Position numbers and translations under genes: made by a program | The notes under the pieces: model-generated | The model's database searches: none | Seen by the model: only the letters and a program-made list of their open reading frames with translations | What the model was told of the DNA's origin: nothing | In this document: in pieces, positions 45,410 through 53,503 of the stretch | Layout: the number at the start of each line of letters is the position of its first letter | Numbering within the stretch: the stretch's first letter is position 1 | Source of the DNA: Paraconexibacter antarcticus | Lineage (GTDB): Bacteria; Actinomycetota; Thermoleophilia; Solirubrobacterales; Solirubrobacteraceae | DNA length: 64,000 bases | Assembly (NCBI RefSeq): GCF_024220175.1 | Contig: NZ_CP098502.1 | Span: 1,488,001-1,552,000, forward strand | Direction: 5' to 3'

Positions 45410-45955
45410 ATGGACAAGCACAACGGCATCGCGCACCCGGGTGACTGGATCGAGATCCACGGGCACGCCACGGGCCAGCCGCCGCGACGGTGGCGGCGGC
45501 GGGAGACTACGGACCTGGCACGTGCGAGAGTGCAGCGGGTGACGAGCCGCCGCGCCCCCGCCGACCTCACCCCCGAGGGGCTCGCGTTCCTCTCCGACCG
45601 GCACCTCGCGACGCTCACGACGCTGCGCGCCGACGGCACGCCGCACGTGACGCCGGTCGGCTTCACGTGGGACGCCGAGGCGGGCCTCGCCCGCGTCATC
45701 TGCAGCGGGACGAGCCAGAAGGCGCGCAACGCCGCGGGCCGTGGCCGCGCCGCGCTGTGCCAGGTCGACGGGCGGCGCTGGCTCACGCTCGAAGGGGCGG
45801 TGCGGGTGAGCCAGGACCCGGGACGGGTGGCGGACGCCGTCGCGCGCTACGCGGAGCGCTACCAGGCGCCGCGCGAGAACCCGGCGCGGGTCGTCCTCGA
45901 GGTCACGGTCGAGCGGCTGCTCGGGACGCCGGCCCTCGTGGCCCGGCACGACTGA
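45410..45955 (+). CDS. PPOX-class F420-dependent protein with a DUF1918-like N-terminal remnant
   Basis: 181 residues from ATG 45410, with GGAGGAG just upstream. The domain from about residue 45 is a split-barrel PPOX-type flavin/F420 fold: LSDRHLATLTTLRADGTPHVTPVGFTWD, SQKARNAAGRGRAALCQVDG and GAVRVSQDPGRVADAVARYAERY. The first 27 residues (HPGDWIEIHGHATGQPPRR) resemble the start of the small DUF1918 proteins rather than a PPOX leader, then change to a basic linker. So the gene may be a fusion or a deletion joint; GTG 45530 or 45539 could start a plain PPOX protein. Confidence 0.82.
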   Translation: MDKHNGIAHPGDWIEIHGHATGQPPRRWRRRETTDLARARVQRVTSRRAPADLTPEGLAFLSDRHLATLTTLRADGTPHVTPVGFTWDAEAGLARVICSGTSQKARNAAGRGRAALCQVDGRRWLTLEGAVRVSQDPGRVADAVARYAERYQAPRENPARVVLEVTVERLLGTPALVARHD

Positions 45956-46113
45956 GGCGTCGACGGCGCGAGGACCGGAGCGGGCGCCCGGCGCCGGGCG
46001 GCGGAGATGTCGCGGAGGTAGGCGGTGACCGTGCCCTCCGCCGCCCGGTGGGCGGCGGAGGCGGCCCGGCGGCGGGCCGTGGTGGATGGGGTGCTGCGGG
46101 TGACGGGGGTCAT
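45859..46113 (-). CDS. possible small protein coupled to the MFS gene
   Basis: 84 residues if real. Its ATG at 46113 overlaps the MFS stop as ATGA, and the first 50 residues include a helix-like EGTVTAYLRDISA. The last third is antisense to the PPOX gene, which speaks against the full length being coding. No family recognised. Confidence 0.3.
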   Translation of the reverse strand: MTPVTRSTPSTTARRRAASAAHRAAEGTVTAYLRDISAARRRAPAPVLAPSTPQSCRATRAGVPSSRSTVTSRTTRAGFSRGAW

Positions 46114-47561
46114 GCGGTCCCCAGGGATCGGGCGATGTCGTTGCGGACGACGGGCCGGGGGCGGAGCAGGGCGGTGGCGAGGACGGCACCGCCGGCGGTG
46201 ATGGCCGCGGCGACGAGGAAGGCCAGGTGGTAGCCCGAGACGAGCGCGGGCGCCGTGGCGTGACCGGTCTCGACGAGGCCCTTCGTGTGGTTGTCGGCGA
46301 GCGTGCTCAGCACCGCCACGCCGAAGGCGCCGGCGAGCTGCTGGCTCACGTTCGCCAGGCCGGAGCCGAGCCCGGCGTCCTCCCTCGGCACCTCGGCCAT
46401 CGCGAGCGACAGCAGCGGCTGGAAGGCGCTGCCGATGCCGAGCCCGATGGCGAAGCAGGCGAAGAAGATCGTCGGGAAGAACGCCGTCTGCTCACCGGCG
46501 GTGCTGAACAGCAGCAGGCCGGCGCTCGCGCTGGCCATGCCGGCGACGAGGACGCGCTGCGGCCCGAAGCGGGCGACCGTCCGCGTCGTGACGCCGCGCG
46601 AGAGCACGGCGACGGTCAGGGTCCAGGGCAGGAACGCCGCCCCGGTCTCGATCGCGCTCAGGCCGCGCACCCGCTCGAGGTACAGCGTCCCGAGGAAGAA
46701 GGTGCTGTACATGCCGGTGACGAGCAGCGCCCGCACCGTGTTGGCCCGGACGAGGCCGGGAACGGACAGGATGCGCAAGGGCATGATCGGCGCCGCGACG
46801 CGCCGCTCGACGGACACGAACGCGGTCATGAGCGCGACGGAGACGGCCCCGAGGACGAGCACCGGCTCGGACAGCCAGCCGTGGGTGCTGACCTGGACGA
46901 TCGCGTAGATGCCGACCATGAGCGAGCTCGTGACGAGGGCCGCGCCGGTCCAGTCGACGTGGTGGCCGAAGCCGAGCCCGTGGTCGGCGGGGACGAAGCG
47001 GCGGCCGAGCAGCACGGTCGCGATGCCGATCGGCACGTTGATGAAGAACACCCAGTGCCAGCTGAGCGCCTCGGTGAGGAGGCCGCCGGCGAGCAGGCCG
47101 AGCGAGCCGCCGGCGACGGAGACGAACACGTACGCGCTCATCGCGCGGGCCTGCTCGGCGCCCGCGGAGAAGTTCGTCACGATGATCGCGAGGATGACCG
47201 ACGCCTGGGCGGCGGCGCCGATGCCCTGCAGGAAGCGGGCGGCGACGAGGACGCCGCCGGACGGCGCCAGCCCGCAGAGCACGGACGCGACGGTGAAGAC
47301 CGTGACGCCGCCGAGGAAGATCGCCCGGCGCCCGGCGAGGTCTCCGAGCCGGCCCGCGAGGAGCAGGAGGCTGCCGAAGCTGACGAGGAAGGCGTTGACG
47401 ACCCAGGTGAGACCCGAGTCGGAGAACCCGAGGTCGTCCTGGATGGTGGGGAGCGCGACGTTCACGATGGTGGCGTCGAGCACGATCATGAGCTGCGCGA
47501 GGCAGACGACGAACAGCATCGCCCACGGACGGCTCGGTGTGGGTGAGGTGGAACTGGTCAC
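46110..47561 (-). CDS. MFS multidrug exporter, DHA2 (EmrB/QacA) type
   Basis: 483 residues, GTG 47561, with fourteen predicted membrane helices. Motif A is GRLGDLAGRRAIFLGG (about 68-83), motif B-like RFLQGIGAAAQAS, and the antiporter motif C-like GGSLGLLAGGLL. Helix 1 has the DHA2 pattern LDATIVNVALPTI. It is a proton-driven exporter of drugs or metabolites. A divergent TetR gene and a promoter with built-in operators lie directly upstream, so it is probably induced by its own substrate. Confidence 0.93.
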   Translation of the reverse strand: MTSSTSPTPSRPWAMLFVVCLAQLMIVLDATIVNVALPTIQDDLGFSDSGLTWVVNAFLVSFGSLLLLAGRLGDLAGRRAIFLGGVTVFTVASVLCGLAPSGGVLVAARFLQGIGAAAQASVILAIIVTNFSAGAEQARAMSAYVFVSVAGGSLGLLAGGLLTEALSWHWVFFINVPIGIATVLLGRRFVPADHGLGFGHHVDWTGAALVTSSLMVGIYAIVQVSTHGWLSEPVLVLGAVSVALMTAFVSVERRVAAPIMPLRILSVPGLVRANTVRALLVTGMYSTFFLGTLYLERVRGLSAIETGAAFLPWTLTVAVLSRGVTTRTVARFGPQRVLVAGMASASAGLLLFSTAGEQTAFFPTIFFACFAIGLGIGSAFQPLLSLAMAEVPREDAGLGSGLANVSQQLAGAFGVAVLSTLADNHTKGLVETGHATAPALVSGYHLAFLVAAAITAGGAVLATALLRPRPVVRNDIARSLGTA

Positions 47562-47577
47562 GGGAATTCCAGACGAC

Positions 47578-47605
47578 TTGAGATTGATACGGGAGGAGCT
47601 AAACT
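47578..47605 (+). promoter_or_regulatory. promoter candidate for the TetR gene
   Basis: TTGAGA (47578-47583) and TAAACT (47600-47605) are 16 bases apart on the plus strand. The -10 overlaps the first base of operator 1, so the TetR protein would repress its own gene there. Confidence 0.45.
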
Positions 47606-47619
47606 GGAGGACGCCTCCA
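47605..47619. promoter_or_regulatory. TetR operator 1
   Basis: TGGAGGACGCCTCCA, a perfect palindrome (6-bp arms, 3-base centre) at the start region of the TetR gene. Centre at 47612. Confidence 0.75.
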
Positions 47620-47626
47620 ATACATA

Positions 47627-47641
47627 TGGAGGCTGCCTCCG
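47627..47641. promoter_or_regulatory. TetR operator 2
   Basis: TGGAGGCTGCCTCCG, same palindrome with one end mismatch. Centre at 47634, 22 bases (two helical turns) from operator 1. Confidence 0.75.
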
Positions 47642-47653
47642 CTTCCTTCCGGA

Positions 47654-47683
47654 ACTATACGGAGGCGCCCTCCGGTTTGTCAA
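47654..47683 (-). promoter_or_regulatory. canonical sigma-70 type promoter of the MFS gene
   Basis: On the minus strand TTGACA (47683-47678) and TATAGT (47659-47654) are separated by 18 bases, close to consensus. Operator 3 fills most of the spacer, so a bound repressor would block RNA polymerase. Confidence 0.8.
47660..47674. promoter_or_regulatory. TetR operator 3, inside the MFS promoter spacer
   Basis: CGGAGGCGCCCTCCG, a perfect palindrome of the same type. Centre at 47667, 33 bases (three turns) from operator 2. Confidence 0.8.
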
Positions 47684-47693
47684 CACCTGTCCC

Positions 47694-48275
47694 ATGAGCA
47701 CGGCCGACGCGATCCCCACCGACCTCCTGAAGCGCCCGAAGCGCGCCGACGCGCTGCGCAACTACGAGAAGGTCCTCGCGGCCGCGCGCGAGGCCTTCGC
47801 CGAGGGTGGCGAGGCGACGGCGCTCGAGGAGATCGCCCGCCGCGCCGGGGTCGGCATCGGCACGCTGTACCGCAACTTCCCGAACCGGCAGGCGCTCCTC
47901 GAGGCGCTCTACCTCGGGGAGGTCGAGCAGCTGTGCCGCTCGACGGAGGAGTTCGCCGGGGCCGAGCCGTGGGAGGCGCTCACCGGCTGGATCGGCCGCC
48001 TCGTCGCCTACATCGGGACCAAGCGTGCGCTCGCCGCCGAGCTCATGAACTACCTCGACACCGACGCCGCGCTCTTCGCGACGAGCCGCGAGTGCCTGTG
48101 GAGCGCCGGCGAGCCGCTGCTCGTGCGGGCCCAGGAGGCGGGCGTCGTCCGCCGCGACATCACCATCGGCGAGCTCATCCAGCTCGTCGTCGGGATCGTG
48201 AAGATCGCGACCGCCCCCGAGCAGGTCGACCGCCTCCTCGGCGTCGCGCTCGACGGCCTGCGCTACCAGGGCTGA
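47694..48275 (+). CDS. TetR-family repressor of the divergent MFS exporter
   Basis: 193 residues. Helix-turn-helix about 22-68: YEKVLAAAREAFAEGGEAT, LEEIARRAGVGIGTLYRNFPNRQALLEAL. The C-terminal part matches the SbtR-like TetR domain common in actinobacteria (ELMNYLDTDAALFATSRE, LIQLVVGIVKIA). The three palindromes in the 132-base spacer shared with the exporter gene are its evident targets. The ligand is unknown, presumably a substrate of the exporter. Confidence 0.92.
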   Translation: MSTADAIPTDLLKRPKRADALRNYEKVLAAAREAFAEGGEATALEEIARRAGVGIGTLYRNFPNRQALLEALYLGEVEQLCRSTEEFAGAEPWEALTGWIGRLVAYIGTKRALAAELMNYLDTDAALFATSRECLWSAGEPLLVRAQEAGVVRRDITIGELIQLVVGIVKIATAPEQVDRLLGVALDGLRYQG

Positions 48276-48277
48276 CC

Positions 48278-48299
48278 GGCGGCGGCCGCAGCCGCCGCC
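48278..48299. terminator. bidirectional terminator between convergent genes
   Basis: GGCGGCGGC and GCCGCCGCC form a perfect 9-bp stem with a CGCA loop, filling the 28-base gap between the TetR stop and the stop of the F420 oxidoreductase gene. Confidence 0.6.
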
Positions 48300-48303
48300 A
48301 CCG

Positions 48304-49269
48304 TCACAGCGAGCGCAGCGCCGGCAGCAGCTCCGCCTGCGCCCAGTCGGTGAACGCCTCCTGGTGCTCGCCGCCGATCTGCACGAGCGCGATCTCGTCG
48401 AAGCCCGCCTCGACGAAGGGGCGGACCGCCTCGACGTGCGCCTCGACGTCGGGACCGCAGGAGATGCCGTCCGCGACGTCCTCCGGCGTGACGAACTGCG
48501 TGGCGGCGGCGAATCCGCTCGGCCCGGGCAGGTCGGCGTTCACCTTCCAGCCGAGGCCGAACCATCGGAACTGCTCGTGGGCGCGGCGGACCGCCTCCTC
48601 GCGGTCCGGGTCGTAGCTGATCGCGACCTGTCCGACGCGCGGCTTCCCCGCGCCGCCCGCGGCGTCGAACGCCTCACCGAGCTCGGCCTTCGGCTCGACC
48701 GCGACCATGAGGTCCGCGTGCTCGCCGGCCAGGCGGCAGGAGTCGGGCCCGGACACGGCGATCCCGACGTCGACCGGTGCCTTCGGCGGGTCCCAGAGCT
48801 TCGCCGTCTCGACGTCGAAGTGCTTGCCGCGGTGGTTCACCGTCTCGCCCGCGAGCAGCGGCCGGATGATCTGCACCGCCTCGGCGAGCAGCTCGTGGCG
48901 CTCGCCCGCCATCGGCCAGCGCTGCCCGACGACGTGCTCGTTGAGGTTCTCGCCCGCGCCGAGCCCGAGGCGGAAGCGGCCGCCGGAGAGCAGTGACACC
49001 GTCGCGGCCTTCTGCGCGATGACCGCCGGGTGGTAGCGCAGGGTCGGGCAGGTGACGTACGTCATGAGCGGGATGCGCTCCGTCGCCCACGCCGCCGCGC
49101 CGAGCACCGCCCACGCGTAGGGGGAGTGGCCCTGCTCCTCGAGCCACGGCTGGTAGTGATCGCTGATGACGGAGAAGTCGAAGCCGGCCGCCTCCGCACG
49201 GACGAGGTCCCGGACGAGCGCGTCGGGCGGCGCCTGCTCGCACATCATCGTGTAGCCGATCCTGGTCAT
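48304..49269 (-). CDS. LLM-class F420-dependent oxidoreductase, Fgd-like
   Basis: 321 residues from ATG 49269. TIM-barrel luciferase family: EAAGFDFSVISDHYQPW (about 26-42), TYVTCPTLRYHPAVIAQKAAT, LSGGRFRLGLGAGENLNEHVVG (about 93-114), VGIAVSGPDSCRLAGEHAD and FVEAGFDEIALVQIG at the end. The SDHYQPW and GAGENLNEH segments are those of the F420-dependent glucose-6-phosphate dehydrogenase-like subgroup (TIGR03557-type, from memory). The true substrate is unknown. The gene faces away from the formate dehydrogenase operon. Confidence 0.88.
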   Translation of the reverse strand: MTRIGYTMMCEQAPPDALVRDLVRAEAAGFDFSVISDHYQPWLEEQGHSPYAWAVLGAAAWATERIPLMTYVTCPTLRYHPAVIAQKAATVSLLSGGRFRLGLGAGENLNEHVVGQRWPMAGERHELLAEAVQIIRPLLAGETVNHRGKHFDVETAKLWDPPKAPVDVGIAVSGPDSCRLAGEHADLMVAVEPKAELGEAFDAAGGAGKPRVGQVAISYDPDREEAVRRAHEQFRWFGLGWKVNADLPGPSGFAAATQFVTPEDVADGISCGPDVEAHVEAVRPFVEAGFDEIALVQIGGEHQEAFTDWAQAELLPALRSL

Positions 49270-49400
49270 GGGGCGGGGGTCTGCCCGGACGCCGCCGCGG
49301 GCACACGCGACCCGCGCGGGTGGGCGCACGTCCCGTGAGAAACACCTTAGGCGCGCGACCCGCAGGATTGGCCGGGAACCGTGCCGGGCAGGAGTCGCCC

Positions 49401-52400
49401 ATGGCGAAACGCGCGCAGGTCACGGACTGGCCGCTGCTGCGGCAGCTCCGGGGCAAGGACCACCTCGGCCGCGGGGCCGCCGTGAAGTCCCGCGTGAGCA
49501 AGGAGCTGCAGCCGCGGACCGTCACCGCCGACCGGATCGTGAAGTCCGTCTGCCCGTACTGCGCGGTCGGCTGCGCGCAGAACGTCTACGTGAAGGACGA
49601 GCAGGTCGTGCAGATCGAGGGGGATCCCGACGCGCCGCACAGCCGCGGCCGGCTGTGTCCCAAGGGCTCGGCGACGCTGCAGCTCACGACGGGCGACGCG
49701 CGCGAGCAGCACGTCCTCTATCGCGCGCCGTACGCCGCCGACTGGGAGCGCCTCGACCTCGAGACCGCGATGGAGATGGTGACCGAGCGGATCATCGCGA
49801 CCCGCGAGGCCGGCTGGGAGGACGAGCACGAGGGCAAGAAGACCCGCCGCTGCACGAACATCGCCGCGCTCGGCGGGGCGACGCTCGACAACGAGGAGAA
49901 CTACCTCATCAAGAAGCTCTTCACGGGGCTGGGGATCACGCAGATCGAGAACCAGGCGCGGGTCTGCCACAGCTCGACCGTCGTCGGCCTCGGCACGTCG
50001 TTCGGGCGCGGCGCGTCGAGCACGCTCCCGGGTGACCTGCAGCACTCCGACCTCATCGTGCTCGAGGGCTCGAACATGGCGGAGGCGCATCCGGTTGCCT
50101 TCCAGTGGGTCATGGAGGCGAAGGCGCGCGGCGCGACCATCGTCCACATCGACCCGCACTACAGCCGCACGAGCGCCCTCGCCGACCTCTTCGTCCCGCT
50201 CCGCGCGGGCACCGACATCGCCTTCCTCGGCGGCATCATCAACCACGTCCTGCAGACCGAGTCGGACTTCCGCGAGTACGTCCTCGCCTACACGAACGCG
50301 CCGACGATCATCGGCGAGGACTTCGACGAGGCCGGCGCCGACGGCCTCTTCTCCGGCTACGACCCGGAGAAGATGAAGTACGACCCGGCGAGCTGGCAGT
50401 ACGAGGGGGCGTTCGTCGCCGCCGCCTCCGGCCAGCGCGACCAGCTCACCGAACTGGAGGGCGTCGGGCACGAGGGCGCCGGGCAGGAGACCGAAGGCGC
50501 CCGCGGCGAGCCGACGCTCGACGAGACCCTGCAGCACCCGCGCTGCGTCTGGCAGATCCTCAAGCGCCACTACGCCTCCTACACGCCCGAGATGGTCGAG
50601 CGGGTCTGCGGCGTCCCGCCCGAGGTCTTCGCCCGGGTCTGCGAGCTGTTCGTGGAGAACTCCGGGCGCGAGCGGACGGCGGCGTTCGTGCACGGCGTCG
50701 GCTGGACGCAGCACACGACGGGCTCGCAGTACATCCGCGCGGCGTCGATCCTGCAGCTGCTGCTCGGCAACATGGGGCGCCCGGGCGGCGGCGTCATGGC
50801 GATGCGCGGGCACGCGTCGATCCAGGGCTCGAGCGACATCCCGACGCTCTTCGACACGCTCCCGGGCTACATCCCGATGCCCCACGCGCACGGGCACGAG
50901 ACGCTCGACCGGTTCATCGCCGCCGACGCGCCCGACAAGGGCTTCTGGGGCAACATGCGCGCCTACACCGTCAGCCTGCTGAAGGCGTGGTGGGGCGACT
51001 CGGCGAACGCGGAGAACGACTACCGCTTCGACTACCTCCCGCGGCTCACCGGCAACGAGAGCACGTACGACACGGTCATGGCGCAGGTCCGCGGCGAGGT
51101 GAAGGGCTACTTCCTCCTCGGGCAGAACCCGGCGGTCGGGTCGGCGAACGCGCGGATGCAGCGGCTCGGGATGTCGAAGCTCGACTGGCTCGTCGTCCGG
51201 GACTTCTCGCTCATCGAGAGCGCGACGTGGTGGAAGGACGGCCCCGAGATCGAGTCGGGCGAGCTGCGCACGGAGGATGTCGCGACCGAGGTCTTCTTCT
51301 TCCCCGCCGCCGCCCACATCGAGAAGAACGGCACCTTCACGAACACGCAGCGGATGGTGCAGTGGCACCACCAGGCGCAGGAGCCGAAGGCCGACCAGCG
51401 CAGCGAGCTGTGGTTCATGTACCACCTCGGCCGCCGGCTGCGCGAGCGGCTCGCGGACTCCGGGCAGGCGCGCGACCGGCCGCTGCTCGAGCTCACCTGG
51501 GAGTACCCGACCGAGGGCCCGTTCGACGAGCCGAGCGCCGAAGCGGTCCTCGCCGAGATCAGCGGCCGCGGCGCGGACGGCACGCAGCTCTCGTCGTACA
51601 CGGAGCTGAAGGACGACGGCACGACGGCGAGCGGCTGCTGGATCTACTGCGGCGCGTACGCGGACGGCGTGAACCAGACGGCGCGCCGCCGGCCTCGCGG
51701 TGAGCAGAGCTGGCTCGGCGAGGACTGGGCGTGGGCGTGGCCCGCGAACCGGCGCATCCTCTACAACCGCGCCTCCGCCGACCCCGAGGGGCGCCCGTGG
51801 AGCGAGCGCAAGAAGCTCGTCTGGTGGGACGCGGAGGCCGGGAAGTGGACCGGCTACGACGTGCCCGACTTCCAGGCCGACAAGCCGCCGTCCTACCGGC
51901 CGCCGGAGGGCGCCACCGGCCCGGACGCGATCGCGGGCGACGACCCGTTCATCATGCAGGCCGACGGGCGCGGCTGGCTCTTCGCGCCGGCCGGCGTGGG
52001 GGACGGGCCGCTGCCGACCCACTACGAGGCGCAGGACTCTCCGGTCCGCAACCGGCTGCACCGCCACCAGCGCAACCCGGCGCGGCAGCTCTACGAACAC
52101 GAGGACAACCGCTACCACCCGGCGCCCGACGAGCCCGGCGCGGACGCCTACCCGTTCGTCCTCACGACCTACCGGCTCACCGAGCACTTCACCGCCGGCG
52201 GCATGTCGCGCTGGACGCCGTACCTCGCCGAGCTGCAGCCCGAGCTCTTCTGCGAGGTGTCGCCGGAGCTCGCCGCCGAGCGGGCGCTGGAGCACGCGGG
52301 CTGGGCGACGCTCACGACCGCCCGCGGCGTCATCGAGGCGCGCGTCATGGTCACCGACCGGATGACGCCGCTGCGCGTCGACGGGCGCATCGTCCACCAG

Positions 52401-52625
52401 ATCGGCATGCCCTACCACTGGGGCCCGAACGGCTACGCGCGGGGGGACGCGATGAACGAGCTGTCGGCCATCGCGCTCGACCCGAGCTCCCACATCCAGG
52501 AGGTGAAGGCGTTGACCGTCGACATCCGGCCGGGGCGCCGCCCGCGCGGCGCCGCCCGAACGCAGCACGTCCGCGACCACCGTGACGCCGCCGGCGTCAC
52601 CGCGCGCTCGGGGACGGACGGATGA
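49401..52625 (+). CDS. fdhA: formate dehydrogenase catalytic subunit, cysteine form
   Basis: 1074 residues from ATG 49401 (GCAGGAG upstream). A 4Fe-4S site CPYCAVGC begins at Cys51. The molybdopterin domains follow, with the active-site Cys189 in ENQARVCHSSTVVGLGTSFGRGA, exactly where E. coli FdnG has selenocysteine. The C-terminal dinucleotide-binding domain includes YPFVLTTYRLTEHFTAGG and VHQIGMPYHWG. It oxidises formate to CO2 at a Mo- or W-bis-guanine dinucleotide site. No Tat signal is visible at this start; the longer frame from 49320 adds none. It is coupled by ATGA to the beta subunit gene. Confidence 0.94.
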   Translation: MAKRAQVTDWPLLRQLRGKDHLGRGAAVKSRVSKELQPRTVTADRIVKSVCPYCAVGCAQNVYVKDEQVVQIEGDPDAPHSRGRLCPKGSATLQLTTGDAREQHVLYRAPYAADWERLDLETAMEMVTERIIATREAGWEDEHEGKKTRRCTNIAALGGATLDNEENYLIKKLFTGLGITQIENQARVCHSSTVVGLGTSFGRGASSTLPGDLQHSDLIVLEGSNMAEAHPVAFQWVMEAKARGATIVHIDPHYSRTSALADLFVPLRAGTDIAFLGGIINHVLQTESDFREYVLAYTNAPTIIGEDFDEAGADGLFSGYDPEKMKYDPASWQYEGAFVAAASGQRDQLTELEGVGHEGAGQETEGARGEPTLDETLQHPRCVWQILKRHYASYTPEMVERVCGVPPEVFARVCELFVENSGRERTAAFVHGVGWTQHTTGSQYIRAASILQLLLGNMGRPGGGVMAMRGHASIQGSSDIPTLFDTLPGYIPMPHAHGHETLDRFIAADAPDKGFWGNMRAYTVSLLKAWWGDSANAENDYRFDYLPRLTGNESTYDTVMAQVRGEVKGYFLLGQNPAVGSANARMQRLGMSKLDWLVVRDFSLIESATWWKDGPEIESGELRTEDVATEVFFFPAAAHIEKNGTFTNTQRMVQWHHQAQEPKADQRSELWFMYHLGRRLRERLADSGQARDRPLLELTWEYPTEGPFDEPSAEAVLAEISGRGADGTQLSSYTELKDDGTTASGCWIYCGAYADGVNQTARRRPRGEQSWLGEDWAWAWPANRRILYNRASADPEGRPWSERKKLVWWDAEAGKWTGYDVPDFQADKPPSYRPPEGATGPDAIAGDDPFIMQADGRGWLFAPAGVGDGPLPTHYEAQDSPVRNRLHRHQRNPARQLYEHEDNRYHPAPDEPGADAYPFVLTTYRLTEHFTAGGMSRWTPYLAELQPELFCEVSPELAAERALEHAGWATLTTARGVIEARVMVTDRMTPLRVDGRIVHQIGMPYHWGPNGYARGDAMNELSAIALDPSSHIQEVKALTVDIRPGRRPRGAARTQHVRDHRDAAGVTARSGTDG

Positions 52626-53503
52626 GCGCCTCCGGCGAGGGGATCCTCAACGTCATGATGCGCGGCGGCGACCCGGCGACGGAGGCCGGGTGGGAGGACG
52701 CCCCGCCGCGGATGGGCTTCTTCACCGACACGTCGATCTGCATCGGGTGCAAGGCCTGCGAGGTCGCCTGCAAGGAGTGGAACGAGGTGCCCGAGGACGG
52801 GCTCGACTGGCTCGGCTCCTCGCACGACAACACCCGCCATCTCGGCGCGGACACCTGGCGCCACGTCGCGTTCGTCGAGCAGCGCGTCGCCGCGCCGCGC
52901 GAGGACGAGCAGATCGGCCGCGGGGCGGACGAGGGCTTCCGCTGGCTCATGGCCTCCGACGTGTGCAAGCACTGCACGCACGCGGCGTGCCTCGACGTCT
53001 GCCCGACGGGCGCGATCTTCCGCACGGAGTTCGGGACCGTCGTCGTCCAGGACGACATCTGCAACGGCTGTGGCTACTGCGTCCCGGCGTGCCCCTACGG
53101 CGTGCTCGACAAGCGCGAGTCCGACGGCGGCATCCACAAGTGCACCCTCTGCTACGACCGCCTCGGCGCCGGGCAGGAGCCGGCGTGCGCGAAGGCCTGC
53201 CCGACCGAGTCGATCCAGTTCGGCCCGCTCGAGGAGCTGCGCGAGCGCGCGGCCGGCCGCGTCGAGCTGCTCCACGAGGCCGGCGTCACCGAGGCGCGGC
53301 TGTACGGCGAGGATCCGGCGGACGGCGTCGGCGGGGACGGCGCGTTCTTCCTCCTCCTCGACGAGCCCGAGGTCTACGGCATGCCGCCGGACCCGGTCGT
53401 CACGACGCGCGACCTGCCCGCGATGTGGAACCGCGTCGCCGTGGCGGCGGGCGCGCTGCTCGTCGGCGCGGCGCTCTGCTTCGGCGGGGGGGACCGGTCG
53501 TGA
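52622..53503 (+). CDS. fdhB: formate dehydrogenase iron-sulfur (beta) subunit
   Basis: 293 residues. Four ferredoxin-type clusters can be read: CIGCKACEVAC, CKHCTHAACLDVCPTG, CNGCGYCVPACPYG and CTLCYDRLGAGQEPACAKACPT. A C-terminal hydrophobic helix (about 263-285, MWNRVAVAAGALLVGAAL) anchors it in the membrane, as in FdnH-like subunits. It passes electrons from the catalytic subunit to the NrfD-type membrane subunit, which starts on its stop codon (GTGA). Confidence 0.94.
   Translation: MSASGEGILNVMMRGGDPATEAGWEDAPPRMGFFTDTSICIGCKACEVACKEWNEVPEDGLDWLGSSHDNTRHLGADTWRHVAFVEQRVAAPREDEQIGRGADEGFRWLMASDVCKHCTHAACLDVCPTGAIFRTEFGTVVVQDDICNGCGYCVPACPYGVLDKRESDGGIHKCTLCYDRLGAGQEPACAKACPTESIQFGPLEELRERAAGRVELLHEAGVTEARLYGEDPADGVGGDGAFFLLLDEPEVYGMPPDPVVTTRDLPAMWNRVAVAAGALLVGAALCFGGGDRS

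Noticed and set aside
45859..45955. Antisense overlap of the small MFS-coupled frame with the PPOX gene
   Set aside because: The overlapping part follows PPOX codon structure; if the small gene is real, only its first 50 codons are likely to matter. Kept as a low-confidence feature rather than a finding.
49965..49967. Possible selenocysteine codon in formate dehydrogenase
   Set aside because: The codon is TGC, not TGA, so this is the cysteine form and no SECIS element is needed.
49347..52580. 1077-codon minus-strand frame opposite fdhA
   Set aside because: Antisense shadow of a strongly conserved catalytic subunit; no recognisable motif.
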